A stretch of 64,000 bases of DNA, taken from contig CAWCDI010000001.1 of assembly GCA_963794415.1 (NCBI GenBank), forward strand, positions 1,922,001 to 1,986,000. The letters run 5' to 3'. The notes beneath the pieces are model-generated. The model had not been told where the DNA came from and searched no databases. It worked only from the letters and a program-made list of their open reading frames with translations. The stretch is from CAVPTL01 sp963794415. Lineage in GTDB: Bacteria > Actinomycetota > Thermoleophilia > Gaiellales > JAICJC01. This document shows, piece by piece, positions 19,357 through 27,183 of the stretch (the first letter of the stretch is position 1; every line of letters starts with the position of its first letter). Made by a program: the position numbers and the translations under genes.

Positions 19357-21008
19357 CTGATCCGGCAGTAGCATGAGCTCCTGATCGGCACGGTCGCGAG
19401 GGCCAGCGCCTGGTCGAGCCGGGGCCTGAGCTCCGCCGCCTGACCCAGCTCGCCGTTTCGCACCAGGCACTCATGCAGGCCGTGCAGGCTCCACACCGTG
19501 TTGGGATGCCGGCTCGGCCGTGGCGCCGAATCATCCAGCCCCAGGTCGGCGCGGTACACCGCCTCGGCCTCCACCGTGCGCCCCTGCTCGAGGAGCAGTG
19601 CCCCCAGCGCGTGGCGGGTCGGCTGCATCCAGCCCCACGGCTCGTCGTAGGGCAGCGTGTCGTCGAGCTCCACGGCGCGCCGCAGGTGCGTGAACGCGCG
19701 CTCGATGTCGCCGGCCCGGTAGGCGACCTCACCGGCCATCATCTGCTCGGCGATCTCGAGCAGGTCGAGCCCCGTGTTGTTGAAGATCGCGCGCGACTCG
19801 GGCACTCGGTCGCGGGCCTCGGCGAAGAGCGCCCGCTGACGCTCGGCCGAGGCGATGTCCCCGAGCGTCGCGTATGCGATCGCCTTGGCGTAGTGCAGAA
19901 GCGCGGTGGTCATGCAGTAGAGGGCGGGGTTTCCGGGCAGCGGCTCGCCGATGATGGTCTCCCACTGCCCGAAGCGCACCAGCACGTGCAGACGCATGGG
20001 GATAAACCCCTCGGCCCAGTCGGCCATGGGCATGGTCTCGACGCGCAGCAGATCCTCGGTGATGATCGACGTGATCTCCTCTGCCGCCTCGAGAGCTGCC
20101 TCGAACTGCCCCAGAAACATCGCGCCGTACACCTTGAAGTGCAGGTCGTGACAGCAGTAGAGCGCGTAGAAGTTGAGGGCGCCCTCGCGCTCGAGAAACA
20201 TCCGGTCGGCGACGATGGCCTTGTCGTTTTCGACCACCACGCTCAGGTAGTCGCCCGTCAGCAGGTCGATGTGGGTGGGCATGTGCCGGAGGTGCCCTGA
20301 GTCGGGCACGAGCGGCCGCAGCTGGTCGGCGGCCTTCAGCGTGCGCTCGGGGTACGGCGACATCTCCATCGTGTGGATGTACATGTGCAGCAGCCCGGGG
20401 TGCGGGGCGGCGCCGGCCGCATCGATCGCGGCGATCGCCCGCTCGAGCACCCCGACCGCCTCGAGGGTGTCGGCTCCCTCGGCCGGCTCGCCGGTGACCA
20501 GATCCCAGAGCTGCCACGGCGTGCGGTTGATGAGCGCTTCGCCGAACAGGCACGCCACATCAGGGTTCTGGCCGAAGCGCTCGTACACCGGGCGAAGCGC
20601 AGCCGCGTAGTCGTCGTTCCACACCGTGCAGTCGCCGATCGGCTCCGGCGCCGGGTAGCGCGCCGTCATCGCCTGGATCAGCGCCTGCTCCAGCGGCCGC
20701 TCGGGATCGGCCAGCCGAAGCGCCTCGGCCGCCGCGCGGTGCCCGCGGGCAACGGCGCCCACACGCTCCTCCTCGCCAAACGACGGCCAGTCCTTGTTGA
20801 AGTTGGGCCCAACTGCGTAGGCGATCCCCCAGTGAGCCATCGCGCAGTCCGGGTCTGCGGCGACTGCGTGGGCGAAGCAGCGCTCCGCCTCCTCGTGGTT
20901 GAAGCCGTAGCACCAGATCAGGCCGCGATCGAACCACGTCTGCGCCTCGGGGGACGACGTTGCGATCGGCAGCGAGTGCGGGCCCAGGTCGTAATACGGA
21001 TCAGTCAT
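19350..21008 (-). CDS. tetratricopeptide repeat protein, 552 aa
   Basis: A soluble alpha-helical repeat protein. The N-terminal TPR is clear: WFDRGLIWCYGFNHEEAERC then FAHAVAADPDCAMAHWGIAY, with further degenerate TPRs, notably GEVAYRAGDIERAFTHLRRA near the C-terminus. The repeated His-rich segment HPGLLHMYIHTMEMSPYPER is conserved in this actinobacterial/proteobacterial family, but its function is not established. No signal peptide. TAGAGT lies 6 bases before the ATG, so likely leaderless; divergent from the MFS-cNMP gene. Confidence 0.8.
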   Translation of the reverse strand: MTDPYYDLGPHSLPIATSSPEAQTWFDRGLIWCYGFNHEEAERCFAHAVAADPDCAMAHWGIAYAVGPNFNKDWPSFGEEERVGAVARGHRAAAEALRLADPERPLEQALIQAMTARYPAPEPIGDCTVWNDDYAAALRPVYERFGQNPDVACLFGEALINRTPWQLWDLVTGEPAEGADTLEAVGVLERAIAAIDAAGAAPHPGLLHMYIHTMEMSPYPERTLKAADQLRPLVPDSGHLRHMPTHIDLLTGDYLSVVVENDKAIVADRMFLEREGALNFYALYCCHDLHFKVYGAMFLGQFEAALEAAEEITSIITEDLLRVETMPMADWAEGFIPMRLHVLVRFGQWETIIGEPLPGNPALYCMTTALLHYAKAIAYATLGDIASAERQRALFAEARDRVPESRAIFNNTGLDLLEIAEQMMAGEVAYRAGDIERAFTHLRRAVELDDTLPYDEPWGWMQPTRHALGALLLEQGRTVEAEAVYRADLGLDDSAPRPSRHPNTVWSLHGLHECLVRNGELGQAAELRPRLDQALALATVPIRSSCYCRISE

Positions 21009-21043
21009 TCCGCAACTCTATTCCGGTGCTTTACACTCTCGCG
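21009..21043. promoter_or_regulatory. divergent leaderless promoter pair
   Basis: The 35-base gap carries TAGAGT on the minus strand (21015-21020) exactly 6 bases before the TPR ATG, and TACACT on the plus strand (21032-21037) exactly 6 bases before the ATG at 21044. The mirrored spacing is the clearest example in this window of the -10-to-start arrangement. Confidence 0.55.
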
Positions 21044-22684
21044 ATGGCGAGCAGGCTTCAGCCCCTCGCGAAACTCGCGCGCAACTCCTCGCTACGCCGG
21101 TGCGGGGTCGGTTTCGCCCTTTTCAATGCCGGTGAGTATGGCGAATGGATCGCCATACTGGTGTACGCCTACGATCATGGCGGCGCGACGGCGAGCGGCG
21201 TGCTCGCCTTCGCGATGCTGCTGCCCTGCGTGGTGCTCTCACCGGTGCTCTCGACGTTCACCGACCGCTACCAGCCCGGCAAGGTGCTGGTCGCGGGATT
21301 CCTCGCGCAAGCGCTCTCCATGGGCCTCCTGGCGGCGGCGCTGATCCTCCACGCCCCATCGGAGGTGGTCTACGCCTTCGCGATCCTGGCCGCGCCGACC
21401 TACAACCTCACACGCCCGACCATGAACGTCGTCTTACCGCTGGCGGTGCACACCCCCGACGAGCTCACCGCCGCAAACGCAGCCATGGGCTGGATCGAGA
21501 ACGTCGGCGTGGTGGCCGGGCCGCTGACCGCCTCCGCCGTGCTCGTGGCGGGCGGGCCGGGCCTCGCGATCGGCGTGTTCGCGGCGCTGATGCTGCTCTC
21601 ATCCTGGATCGCGTGGCCGCTCGCGAAGTCGCTGCCGCCTGCCGAGGTGCAGCCCGAAGGCGCCTCTCCGCTCAGAGACACTGCTGATGCGCTTCGCCTG
21701 CTCGCGCGCGAGCCGGGCACCGCGGCGCTCGTGGTGGTGCTCGCCTCCCAGAACCTGTTCTACGGCGCCATGGACGTGCTGTTCGTGGTGCTCGCCATCA
21801 GCTGGCTGGGGATCGGCAACTCCTTCGTGGGCGTCCTGACTGCCGCCTTCGGCGTCGGCGGCCTGATCGCAGTGGTGGTGACGCTGGGGCTGGTCGGGCG
21901 CCGCAGGATCGCTCCCGCGCTGATCGCCGCCACCGCCGTCATGGGCGTCTCGATCGCGCTGATCGCCGTGTGGCCGAACGCCGCGCTCACCGTGGTGATG
22001 CTCGTGATCGCCAACATCGGCCGAAGCCTCTTCGACGTGTCGGGCCGCACGCTCCTGCAGCGCACCGGCTCGCCCGAGGTGCTCGGCCGCGTGTTCGGCA
22101 TGCTCGAGGGCCTCGACATGCTTGCGCTGGCGCTCGGCTCGATCCTCGTCTCGGGGCTCGTGCGGCTCGGCGGCAACGAGGCCGCGATCCTCGGCGTCGC
22201 CGCGATCATGCCGATCGTGACCTTCCTGCTGCTCCCGCTGATCCTCGGCGCCGATGCGCGGGCCACCGTGCCGGTGGTGCAGATCGGCCTGCTGCGCGCC
22301 ATGCCGCTCTTCCGGCCGCTGCCCCCGCCCGAGCTCGAGGATGTCGCACGCGCGATGGAGCCGCTGACAGCCGACGCCGGCGACGTCCTCATCCGCGAGG
22401 GCGACCCGGGCGACCTCTTCTACCTGGTGGCCGACGGCGAGGTGACGGTGAGCACCGAGGCCGGGTTCACCACCGACCTCACGCGCGGCGAGGGCTTCGG
22501 CGAGATCGCGCTTCTCAACGACACGCCACGCACCGCGACGGTGGCCGCAAAGACCGACGTCAGCCTCTACTCGCTCTCGGCCGACGACTTCCTGGCAGCG
22601 GTCACCGGCATGCCCGACGTGCACCGCGCAGCGCGTGGTCTTGCCGCCGAACGGCTGGCCGAGCAAGTGGCCAGAGCCGACTGA
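21044..22684 (+). CDS. MFS transporter fused to a cyclic-nucleotide-binding domain
   Basis: About 546 residues. The N-terminal ~410 residues are a 12-helix major-facilitator protein of the DHA/antibiotic efflux type, with a glycine-rich NAGEYGEWIAILVYAYDHGG first helix. The C-terminal ~130 residues are a CRP-type cNMP-binding domain: LFRPLPPPELEDVARAME, then IREGDPGDLFYLVADGEV, RGEGFGEIALLNDTPRTAT. The PRTAT phosphate cassette is present. Nucleotide binding presumably gates or modulates transport. Start at 21044 is supported by a -10 box 6 bases upstream. Confidence 0.86.
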   Translation: MASRLQPLAKLARNSSLRRCGVGFALFNAGEYGEWIAILVYAYDHGGATASGVLAFAMLLPCVVLSPVLSTFTDRYQPGKVLVAGFLAQALSMGLLAAALILHAPSEVVYAFAILAAPTYNLTRPTMNVVLPLAVHTPDELTAANAAMGWIENVGVVAGPLTASAVLVAGGPGLAIGVFAALMLLSSWIAWPLAKSLPPAEVQPEGASPLRDTADALRLLAREPGTAALVVVLASQNLFYGAMDVLFVVLAISWLGIGNSFVGVLTAAFGVGGLIAVVVTLGLVGRRRIAPALIAATAVMGVSIALIAVWPNAALTVVMLVIANIGRSLFDVSGRTLLQRTGSPEVLGRVFGMLEGLDMLALALGSILVSGLVRLGGNEAAILGVAAIMPIVTFLLLPLILGADARATVPVVQIGLLRAMPLFRPLPPPELEDVARAMEPLTADAGDVLIREGDPGDLFYLVADGEVTVSTEAGFTTDLTRGEGFGEIALLNDTPRTATVAAKTDVSLYSLSADDFLAAVTGMPDVHRAARGLAAERLAEQVARAD

Positions 22685-22708
22685 GCACCGGGTATTCTCA
22701 GGCCGTCC

Positions 22709-22798
22709 GGCGGGGTGGCGGAGCGGTTGAACGCACCGGTCTTGAAAACCGGCAATGGGCGTCAAGCTCATTCGTGGGTTCGAATCCCACCCCCGCCG
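22709..22798 (+). tRNA. tRNA-Ser (anticodon TGA)
   Basis: A 90-base class II tRNA. The acceptor arms GGCGGGG (22709-22715) and CCCCGCC (22791-22797) pair fully. The anticodon loop CTTGAAA gives anticodon TGA. The long variable arm pairs ATGGGC with GCTCAT, and the T arm is GTGGG-TTCGAAT-CCCAC. CCA is not encoded. The 3' half is the integration site of the neighbouring element. Confidence 0.95.
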
Positions 22799-22800
22799 TT
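22739..22800 (+). repeat. attL (tRNA-Ser 3' half)
   Basis: From the anticodon stem (TCTTGAAAACCGGCA) to the tRNA end. The outer blocks recur at 34851-34911 and 37099-37159, while the variable arm differs at 6 of 18 positions. A short flank ATCCCGCATGGTT after the tRNA is also repeated after the copy at 34911, so the shared core continues slightly beyond the tRNA. Confidence 0.75.
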
Positions 22801-22874
22801 CGTAGACTCAAATCCCGCATGGTTACGCGCTTTCCGCGTACCGTCAGGGCACCCTCTCCGCCGATGCCGAGATT

Positions 22875-22933
22875 CCACGGAAGCCCACGGAAACACATAG
22901 AATCGGGCGTTTTGGCGCGCACATGGCGCGCAC
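22875..22933. repeat. short phased direct repeats near attL (candidate integrase arm sites)
   Basis: CCACGGAA occurs at 22875-22882 and 22885-22892 (10-base period). GGCGCGCAC occurs at 22914-22922 and 22925-22933 (11-base period). About-one-turn phasing next to an att site fits integrase arm-type or Xis binding. A matching GCGCGCAC pair lies just inside attR. Confidence 0.45.
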
Positions 22934-23111
22934 GTAGCCGCTACGGATCCGGGCGCCTCGGGTAGCGTCCACCCTGCCGGCCGCCACGGGGCGCTCCGCC
23001 ATCTATCCACCGATGCGCGGATGCAACATGGTCTCCGTGGCCGCCGGCGTCCCCCAAAACCTGGAGGCCGGCGGTGTGGTGCCCGCCGGCCATCGGTGTC
23101 CCCGGCGCCGT

Positions 23112-23330
23112 TTACTCGGTCGCCTGTTCGACGCGAGCTAGCGCCAATCGTTCGGCCGGTGAGAACGTGCCAGCACCGGCGGCAACCTCCCCGGCCACGT
23201 GGTGGATCACGTCCAGGTCGGAGAGTCGGCCACGATCATCGGCGGAGAGTCCGAACGCGCCGGCCTCCGCCTCATCGAGCGCGCGCACCAGCGGCGCAAG
23301 CTCGGCAGGTGTTAGTGCGAGTGTCGTCAT
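23112..23330 (-). CDS. hypothetical protein, 72 aa (attL-proximal)
   Basis: Starts MTTLALTPAELAPLVRALDE at ATG 23330 and is mostly acidic and helical, with AGAFGLSADDRGRLSDLDVI and AERLALARVEQATE. The longer frame upstream is rejected because it runs into the promoter/operator and is Cys/Tyr-rich nonsense. It is the gene nearest the attachment site and has its own sigma70-like promoter overlapped by a 17-base palindrome, so it is tightly regulated. Could be a small regulatory or excision-related protein; no family recognised. Confidence 0.6.
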   Translation of the reverse strand: MTTLALTPAELAPLVRALDEAEAGAFGLSADDRGRLSDLDVIHHVAGEVAAGAGTFSPAERLALARVEQATE

Positions 23331-23366
23331 GCCAGACACGATACCCGCGTCCTTGCAGTTCTCGCA

Positions 23367-23404
23367 ATAATACTTACAAGTGGTAGATACAACAACGTGT
23401 TGTA
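23367..23404 (-). promoter_or_regulatory. sigma70-type promoter overlapped by a 17-base palindromic operator
   Basis: Reading the minus strand, -35 TTGTTG (plus 23390-23395), 17-base spacer, -10 TATTAT (plus 23367-23372). The palindrome TACAACA-ACG-TGTTGTA (23388-23404) covers the -35 and has perfect 7-base arms. It drives the 72-aa gene. Placement over the -35 is typical of repression. Confidence 0.6.
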
Positions 23405-23411
23405 ATCGCGG

Positions 23412-23474
23412 GCAAAGAAAAGGGCCGGTGCTGGCCGGGTAGGAGGCTCCAGTTCCTACCAGCCGCACCGGCCC
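23412..23474 (-). terminator. intrinsic terminator after the 23488-23799 gene
   Basis: Outer stem GGGCCGGTGC (23422-23431) with GCACCGGCCC (23465-23474) and inner stem GGTAGGA (23438-23444) with TCCTACC (23454-23460). On the minus strand the hairpin is followed by a T-rich run CTTTTCTTTG. It separates the small-gene operon from the 72-aa gene's own promoter. Confidence 0.7.
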
Positions 23475-23487
23475 ATCCTCGCGCGCC

Positions 23488-23799
23488 CTACGGCTCGGCG
23501 CGATCCACGACGTTCGGATACCTGACCGCTGGCGTGTGGAGCACCAGTCGCGGACTCACACGCGTGTACGCGTGCACCACGAGGCTCGGCGTCGCCCGGT
23601 TCACCTGGAGCGGCGACAGGTCATCGAGCGCGACACACGAGTATTTCGACCAGTGACCGCTCGCGTACTGACCGTGACCGACCAGAATGGCATCCTCCGA
23701 ACACGCGGGGAGGCTCGGCGAAGATCCCGCCAGCACGACGCGAGGCGCCGCAAGAGCCACCAGCGCGGCCACGGCTAGGGTGAGAGCCACCCGCCTCAT
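23488..23799 (-). CDS. secreted hypothetical protein, 103 aa
   Basis: Begins MRRVALTLAVAALVALAAPR, a classical signal peptide with a likely cleavage after VLAG. The mature part has two Cys (LPACSED and YSCVALDD) that could form a disulfide, and no known domain. The ATG overlaps the upstream gene's stop (ATGA), so it is co-translated with 23796-24077. An exported product in a phage-like element may be a superinfection or host-surface factor, but that is speculation. Confidence 0.65.
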   Translation of the reverse strand: MRRVALTLAVAALVALAAPRVVLAGSSPSLPACSEDAILVGHGQYASGHWSKYSCVALDDLSPLQVNRATPSLVVHAYTRVSPRLVLHTPAVRYPNVVDRAEP

Positions 23800-24077
23800 C
23801 GCAACGACTCCAGCGGCACTCCCGCCGCGTCCGCGATCAGCACGAGGTCGGCGAACCGGATGCTCCGCTGGTCGGCGAGCATGATGCCAGCGGCGCGCGA
23901 ATCGCGTTCCTGTTGGAGGCTTGCCCGGACGAACCCGAGCACGCCCGAGCGGTCGAGTCGAACAGCGGCCGGGTCATCGGCGAGTAGGCGCACGACGGCG
24001 GCGGCCAGCTCGCACCGCGCTACCACCTCGGCATCGGCCGCATCCACGGCGGCGCGGGCAGGGTCGGAAATAGCCAT
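23796..24077 (-). CDS. hypothetical protein, 93 aa
   Basis: Starts MAISDPARAAVDAADAEVVA at ATG 24077, preceded by AGAGGAG. Acidic and alanine-rich, ending IRFADLVLIADAAGVPLESL, which resembles the last helices of a small DNA-binding or helical-bundle protein. The frame upstream of 24077 overlaps a hairpin leader and is rejected. Operon with the secreted protein (4-base overlap). Function unknown. Confidence 0.6.
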   Translation of the reverse strand: MAISDPARAAVDAADAEVVARCELAAAVVRLLADDPAAVRLDRSGVLGFVRASLQQERDSRAAGIMLADQRSIRFADLVLIADAAGVPLESLR

Positions 24078-24094
24078 GTAGGCTCCTCTGGTCT

Positions 24095-24135
24095 GACCCG
24101 GTGCCGTCCTCTTTGCGGAACGATGGCGCCGGGTC
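24095..24135 (-). promoter_or_regulatory. hairpin leader before the 24077 gene
   Basis: Imperfect inverted repeat GACCCGGTGCC / GGCGCCGGGTC ending 17 bases before the start codon. It closely matches the leader before the integrase (25680-25720), including the TCTGACC edge and a TTGCGGAA/TTGCACGGAA loop. The pair may be terminators of upstream genes or a shared start-associated control element. Confidence 0.5.
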
Positions 24136-24390
24136 GGGCGTCCACCCTGACTCACCGGGTGGTACTCGGGATGCTACGCCGTGGTACCGATTCACGCAAG
24201 ATCCGTGCGAACGTGCGCGCACTCCGACACTCACGCCACCCGCGACACGGCTACCAGTACGGGAACGGCCGGGTGTCAGTAGCCGGTACGTGGCGCGCAG
24301 TAATGAGCGCACCCGCCTGCAACGCCCCATAGTGAACCTGGCTGGCGCGCGAGCGGTTCCCCCGAATCCGGCTCGCGCGCCACGCCATCC

Positions 24391-25659
24391 TCAAACAGCC
24401 GCTACGCGCCTCGCGCCACCCTGGACGGCCGCGGCATCACCCGAGGCGCCCGAACCGCTCTCCGACGTGATGAGCGGCGCCGCGTGGTACGCGTCCATCA
24501 CATCTCGCGCCCGATCCGTCGTGGACTTCAAGACTTTGGCATAGAGGTTCATGGTGATAGCGATACTGCTATGCCCCATCCAGACAGACAACGCCTTCAT
24601 CAACGATCCATCCGTGTCCATGTCGATCACCCACGACGCGTACGAATGACGCATCTCGTGCATTTTCGCTCGCGGCAACCCTGCGCCGTCCCACGCCTTG
24701 TGCGCCCGAGTGAGCGCCGCGCTATGACTGAACGGCCGACCCGCCGACGATCCAAACACGTAGCCGTGATCCCACGTCGCCTCCCGATGCGCCGAGAGCA
24801 ACGCCACCAGCTCGCTCGGCATCGGCACCGCGCGCACCCCGGCCGCGCTCTTAGGCGCAATCGTCGCGCCGGTCGCGTCCATCGCCCACACCACGTGAAG
24901 CTCCCGCTCCGCGAGATCCACGTACTCCCACTTCAACGCCCGCAACTCTCCGAGCCGCAACCCCGTGAAGTAGGCGCATCCCCACAACGCCCTATCCGCC
25001 GGCGAGAGCGCCGCCAGCATCGCGAGCACCTCTCCACGCTCAAACGCGCGCCGGTCGCTCGCCTCCGCCTCGGGCAACTCCAGGTCGCCGAACCACTGGC
25101 CCACCGGGAGCTTCCTCCGCTTCGCGCGGCGATGGATCAACCGGAGCGGCATCAACGCGTTTCGGATCGTTGACGGGTGCAACCCCTCCAACCCGGCCGC
25201 CTTGCGCTTCGCCGGCGCGTCGCATTCCTGGAGGTGATCCACGAACGCCTGCATGTCCAGGTCGGTGATCTCCACCAGTCGCTTCCCATCGCCGAAGTAC
25301 GGGAGCACGTGGGTGCGCATCGACAGGTCATAGCCCCGGCAGACGCTCGGCTTGTACGCGCGGCCACCGCGGGTCTTGATCTTGCCGGACTCCATCCCGT
25401 CGCGGATGAGGTCGGCGAACTCCCCGAGCGTCGCGGTGCTCTCCGGCGCGTCTGGCACGTCGAGCATCCGGAGCACGTCGGCGCCCCATGAGAGCGCGGC
25501 CGCCTCGGTCGGCCACGACTTGCGCATCGGCTTGTGAGTGCGCGGGTTCTGGACTCGTGCCTCAAACGACGGCTGGCACTCACACTCGGCACGTGGCCGC
25601 TTCGCCGTTGGGCATGAGCGAGCATGGCGCCGGCGGATGGACACATTCGACTTACGCAT
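24391..25659 (-). CDS. tyrosine recombinase / phage integrase
   Basis: A 422-residue integrase. The N-terminal zinc-like/AP2-type segment (CPTAKRPRAECECQPSFEAR) is followed by a SAM-like core-binding domain (about 75-180) and the catalytic domain. Catalytic residues are R235 (FTGLRLGELRALKW), K270, H334 and R337 (KMHEMRHSYASW), H363 (MGHSSIAIT) and Y373 (NLYAK). It would integrate and excise the element at the tRNA-Ser att site 1.6 kb away. An AGAAAGG ribosome site precedes ATG 25659, and a hairpin lies 20 bases upstream. Complete and probably active. Confidence 0.93.
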   Translation of the reverse strand: MRKSNVSIRRRHARSCPTAKRPRAECECQPSFEARVQNPRTHKPMRKSWPTEAAALSWGADVLRMLDVPDAPESTATLGEFADLIRDGMESGKIKTRGGRAYKPSVCRGYDLSMRTHVLPYFGDGKRLVEITDLDMQAFVDHLQECDAPAKRKAAGLEGLHPSTIRNALMPLRLIHRRAKRRKLPVGQWFGDLELPEAEASDRRAFERGEVLAMLAALSPADRALWGCAYFTGLRLGELRALKWEYVDLAERELHVVWAMDATGATIAPKSAAGVRAVPMPSELVALLSAHREATWDHGYVFGSSAGRPFSHSAALTRAHKAWDGAGLPRAKMHEMRHSYASWVIDMDTDGSLMKALSVWMGHSSIAITMNLYAKVLKSTTDRARDVMDAYHAAPLITSESGSGASGDAAAVQGGARRVAAV

Positions 25660-25679
25660 GGCGTAGCCTTTCTCTGTCT

Positions 25680-25720
25680 GACCGGTCGCCGCGCCCTTGC
25701 ACGGAATGTGGCGGCCGGTC
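25680..25720 (-). promoter_or_regulatory. hairpin leader before the integrase gene
   Basis: Inverted repeat GACCGGTCGCC / GGCGGCCGGTC ending 20 bases before the integrase ATG. Sequence and position match the hairpin at 24095-24135. It may terminate transcripts from the excisionase side or regulate integrase translation. Confidence 0.5.
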
Positions 25721-25788
25721 GGGCCTGTAGATCGCCTCCGAGTCTACCGCGCCCGTGTCGGTTCGCACAACCAGTCCCGATTCGCTCA

Positions 25789-26007
25789 TCACGCGGCGCC
25801 CACGCGTTCCGCGCGCGCCGATAGCCAGCGCTCCAACTCGCCCACCTGAATGATCCGCTTGCGCCCGAGGCGAACCACCTTCAACTCGGGGAGCACGTCG
25901 CGGTAGAACAGGCTCTCGCTCACGCCGATGGCATCGGCCGCCTCATCAACCGTCAGGGCCAGCCTCGGGGGTAGTGGTCGCTCATGCGTTCCAGGCATGA
26001 GAGACAC
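25789..26007 (-). CDS. excisionase / AlpA-like helix-turn-helix protein, 72 aa
   Basis: MerR/excisionase-type winged helix: LTVDEAADAIGVSESLFYRD followed by LPELKVVRLGRKRIIQVGEL and ERWLSARAE. This is the standard DNA-binding-domain pattern of AlpA/Xis proteins (HTH then a beta wing). GTG start. It lies directly upstream of the integrase gene on the same strand, as expected for a directionality factor. A 12-base motif ACGGTGCCGAAC lies just before its start and recurs before the second HTH gene. Confidence 0.82.
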   Translation of the reverse strand: MSLMPGTHERPLPPRLALTVDEAADAIGVSESLFYRDVLPELKVVRLGRKRIIQVGELERWLSARAERVGAA

Positions 26008-26260
26008 GGTAACGACGGTGCCGAACCCTCAACCGGCCAGCCACGAACCGGCTATCAGAACCCGCACGCAACAGCCACGCTGCCCACGTAACGCTGGCCG
26101 TGCGCGCCATCTCGGAGATCGGAACCCAGGACGCCCGCGGCATCGGGAGCATGAGAGCCGTTATCCCGGCCGCACCAGTCCGGCAACGTCGTTACCTTCG
26201 CGGGGTGCCGGATTCCAGGGACGCGCTCACACGTGAAGCCACGCGGACGATTCGACGCGC

Positions 26261-26488
26261 CTAGGCGGCTGTCATCCCCGCGCGCTCCAGCACCGCGGCC
26301 ACATGCGCCGCCGGGTACATCGCCTCCAACACCTCGGCGCCCGCCACCACGAGCGGCTCATCTAGACCAGCCATCTCGGCCGCCAGCTCGCTCGGCGTCA
26401 TCGCCGCGAACCGATCACAAGTCTCCCGCAAGATCCGCTCGCGCCACAACGCGCGCACCCCTGCCAACTCGCCGGCACGATCACGCAT
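26261..26488 (-). CDS. hypothetical protein, 75 aa
   Basis: Start ATG 26488 (MRDRAGELAGVRALWRERIL) overlaps the end of the upstream HTH gene by 8 bases, giving translational coupling. Helical, with two segments: RETCDRFAAMTPSELAAEMA and VVAGAEVLEAMYPAAHVAAV. The longer frame read in the track of this strand is antisense-like Arg-rich sequence and is not used. No family recognised. Confidence 0.55.
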   Translation of the reverse strand: MRDRAGELAGVRALWRERILRETCDRFAAMTPSELAAEMAGLDEPLVVAGAEVLEAMYPAAHVAAVLERAGMTAA

Positions 26489-26987
26489 TCCCCATCGCCT
26501 CCCACTGCGCTTGCTCTTCCTCCAACCGGCGCATGATCGCGGCCAGCTCACCCGTCGATACGGGGCCGTGGCCAACACTGCCCGAGTGCTCCACCTTCGT
26601 CGGCGCCTCCGCACCGACCAGCCGAGCGCGCTTATCCACCGCGGCGAGTAGCACGTGGGCCGACTTCGGATCCATCCGGCGCGGGTAGTGCGCCAAAATC
26701 ACGGCGTTGTAGGTCGCGAGACTCTGCGCCCTCACCTCGGCCACCAGCGGCGCGAGGTCGGCCTGGTGCCGAGTCATTGCCTCGCGGAACAGTCGATGAG
26801 CGTACTGGCGGCTCACACCGATGTGATCGCCAATCTCGGCGAAGCTCATCCCGGCGGCCTTCGCCTCGATGACCTGGCGCATGGCGATCTCTTTCCGAGC
26901 GCCACCCTGGCGACGGCTCCGCTTCCCGCCTTTCGGCTGGGTCGCGATCACGGGTAGGTAGCTCGGCTCGGTGTCTGTTTCGCTCAT
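26481..26987 (-). CDS. HTH protein, possible small terminase-like
   Basis: A 168-residue protein with a basic N-terminus (KGGKRSRRQGGARKEIAM) and a resolvase/terminase-type helix-turn-helix: EAKAAGMSFAEIGDHIGVSR then QYAHRLFREAM. The rest is helical (MDPKSAHVLLAAVDKRARLV) and ends in a charged coiled coil. Small terminase subunits and ParB-like regulators share this layout. If it is a small terminase, the element would carry DNA recognition without the large motor subunit, as satellites do. Assignment is tentative. Confidence 0.55.
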   Translation of the reverse strand: MSETDTEPSYLPVIATQPKGGKRSRRQGGARKEIAMRQVIEAKAAGMSFAEIGDHIGVSRQYAHRLFREAMTRHQADLAPLVAEVRAQSLATYNAVILAHYPRRMDPKSAHVLLAAVDKRARLVGAEAPTKVEHSGSVGHGPVSTGELAAIMRRLEEEQAQWEAMGNA

Positions 26988-27100
26988 GCCTCGATTATCG
27001 GACGCGAAAACGTAAACCGTTCATCGTCACCAATCGGGGGGGCGAAACGAAAACCAACCATGTGAACCTCAACCCAGGGGCAGGATCGGAGCCGGCGGCT

Positions 27101-27132
27101 GGCCGCTAACCCCTCGATGGGAGCTAGCGGCC
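27101..27132 (-). terminator. inverted repeat downstream of the 27184 gene
   Basis: GGCCGCTA (27101-27108) pairs with TAGCGGCC (27125-27132), loop 16. It lies between the stop of the hypothetical gene at 27184 and the start of the HTH gene at 26987. No T-run follows, so terminator strength is uncertain. Confidence 0.35.
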
Positions 27133-27183
27133 GTTCCTGGAGCGTGCGGGGCGCGACGTGCCCGCTCACACCCCGGAGCCGCG

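Noticed and set aside
22768..23010. Frames translating through the tRNA-Ser (GGGIRTHE-type peptides)
   Set aside because: Well-known artefact of reading tRNA-Ser on the opposite strand; same at 34851 and 37099.
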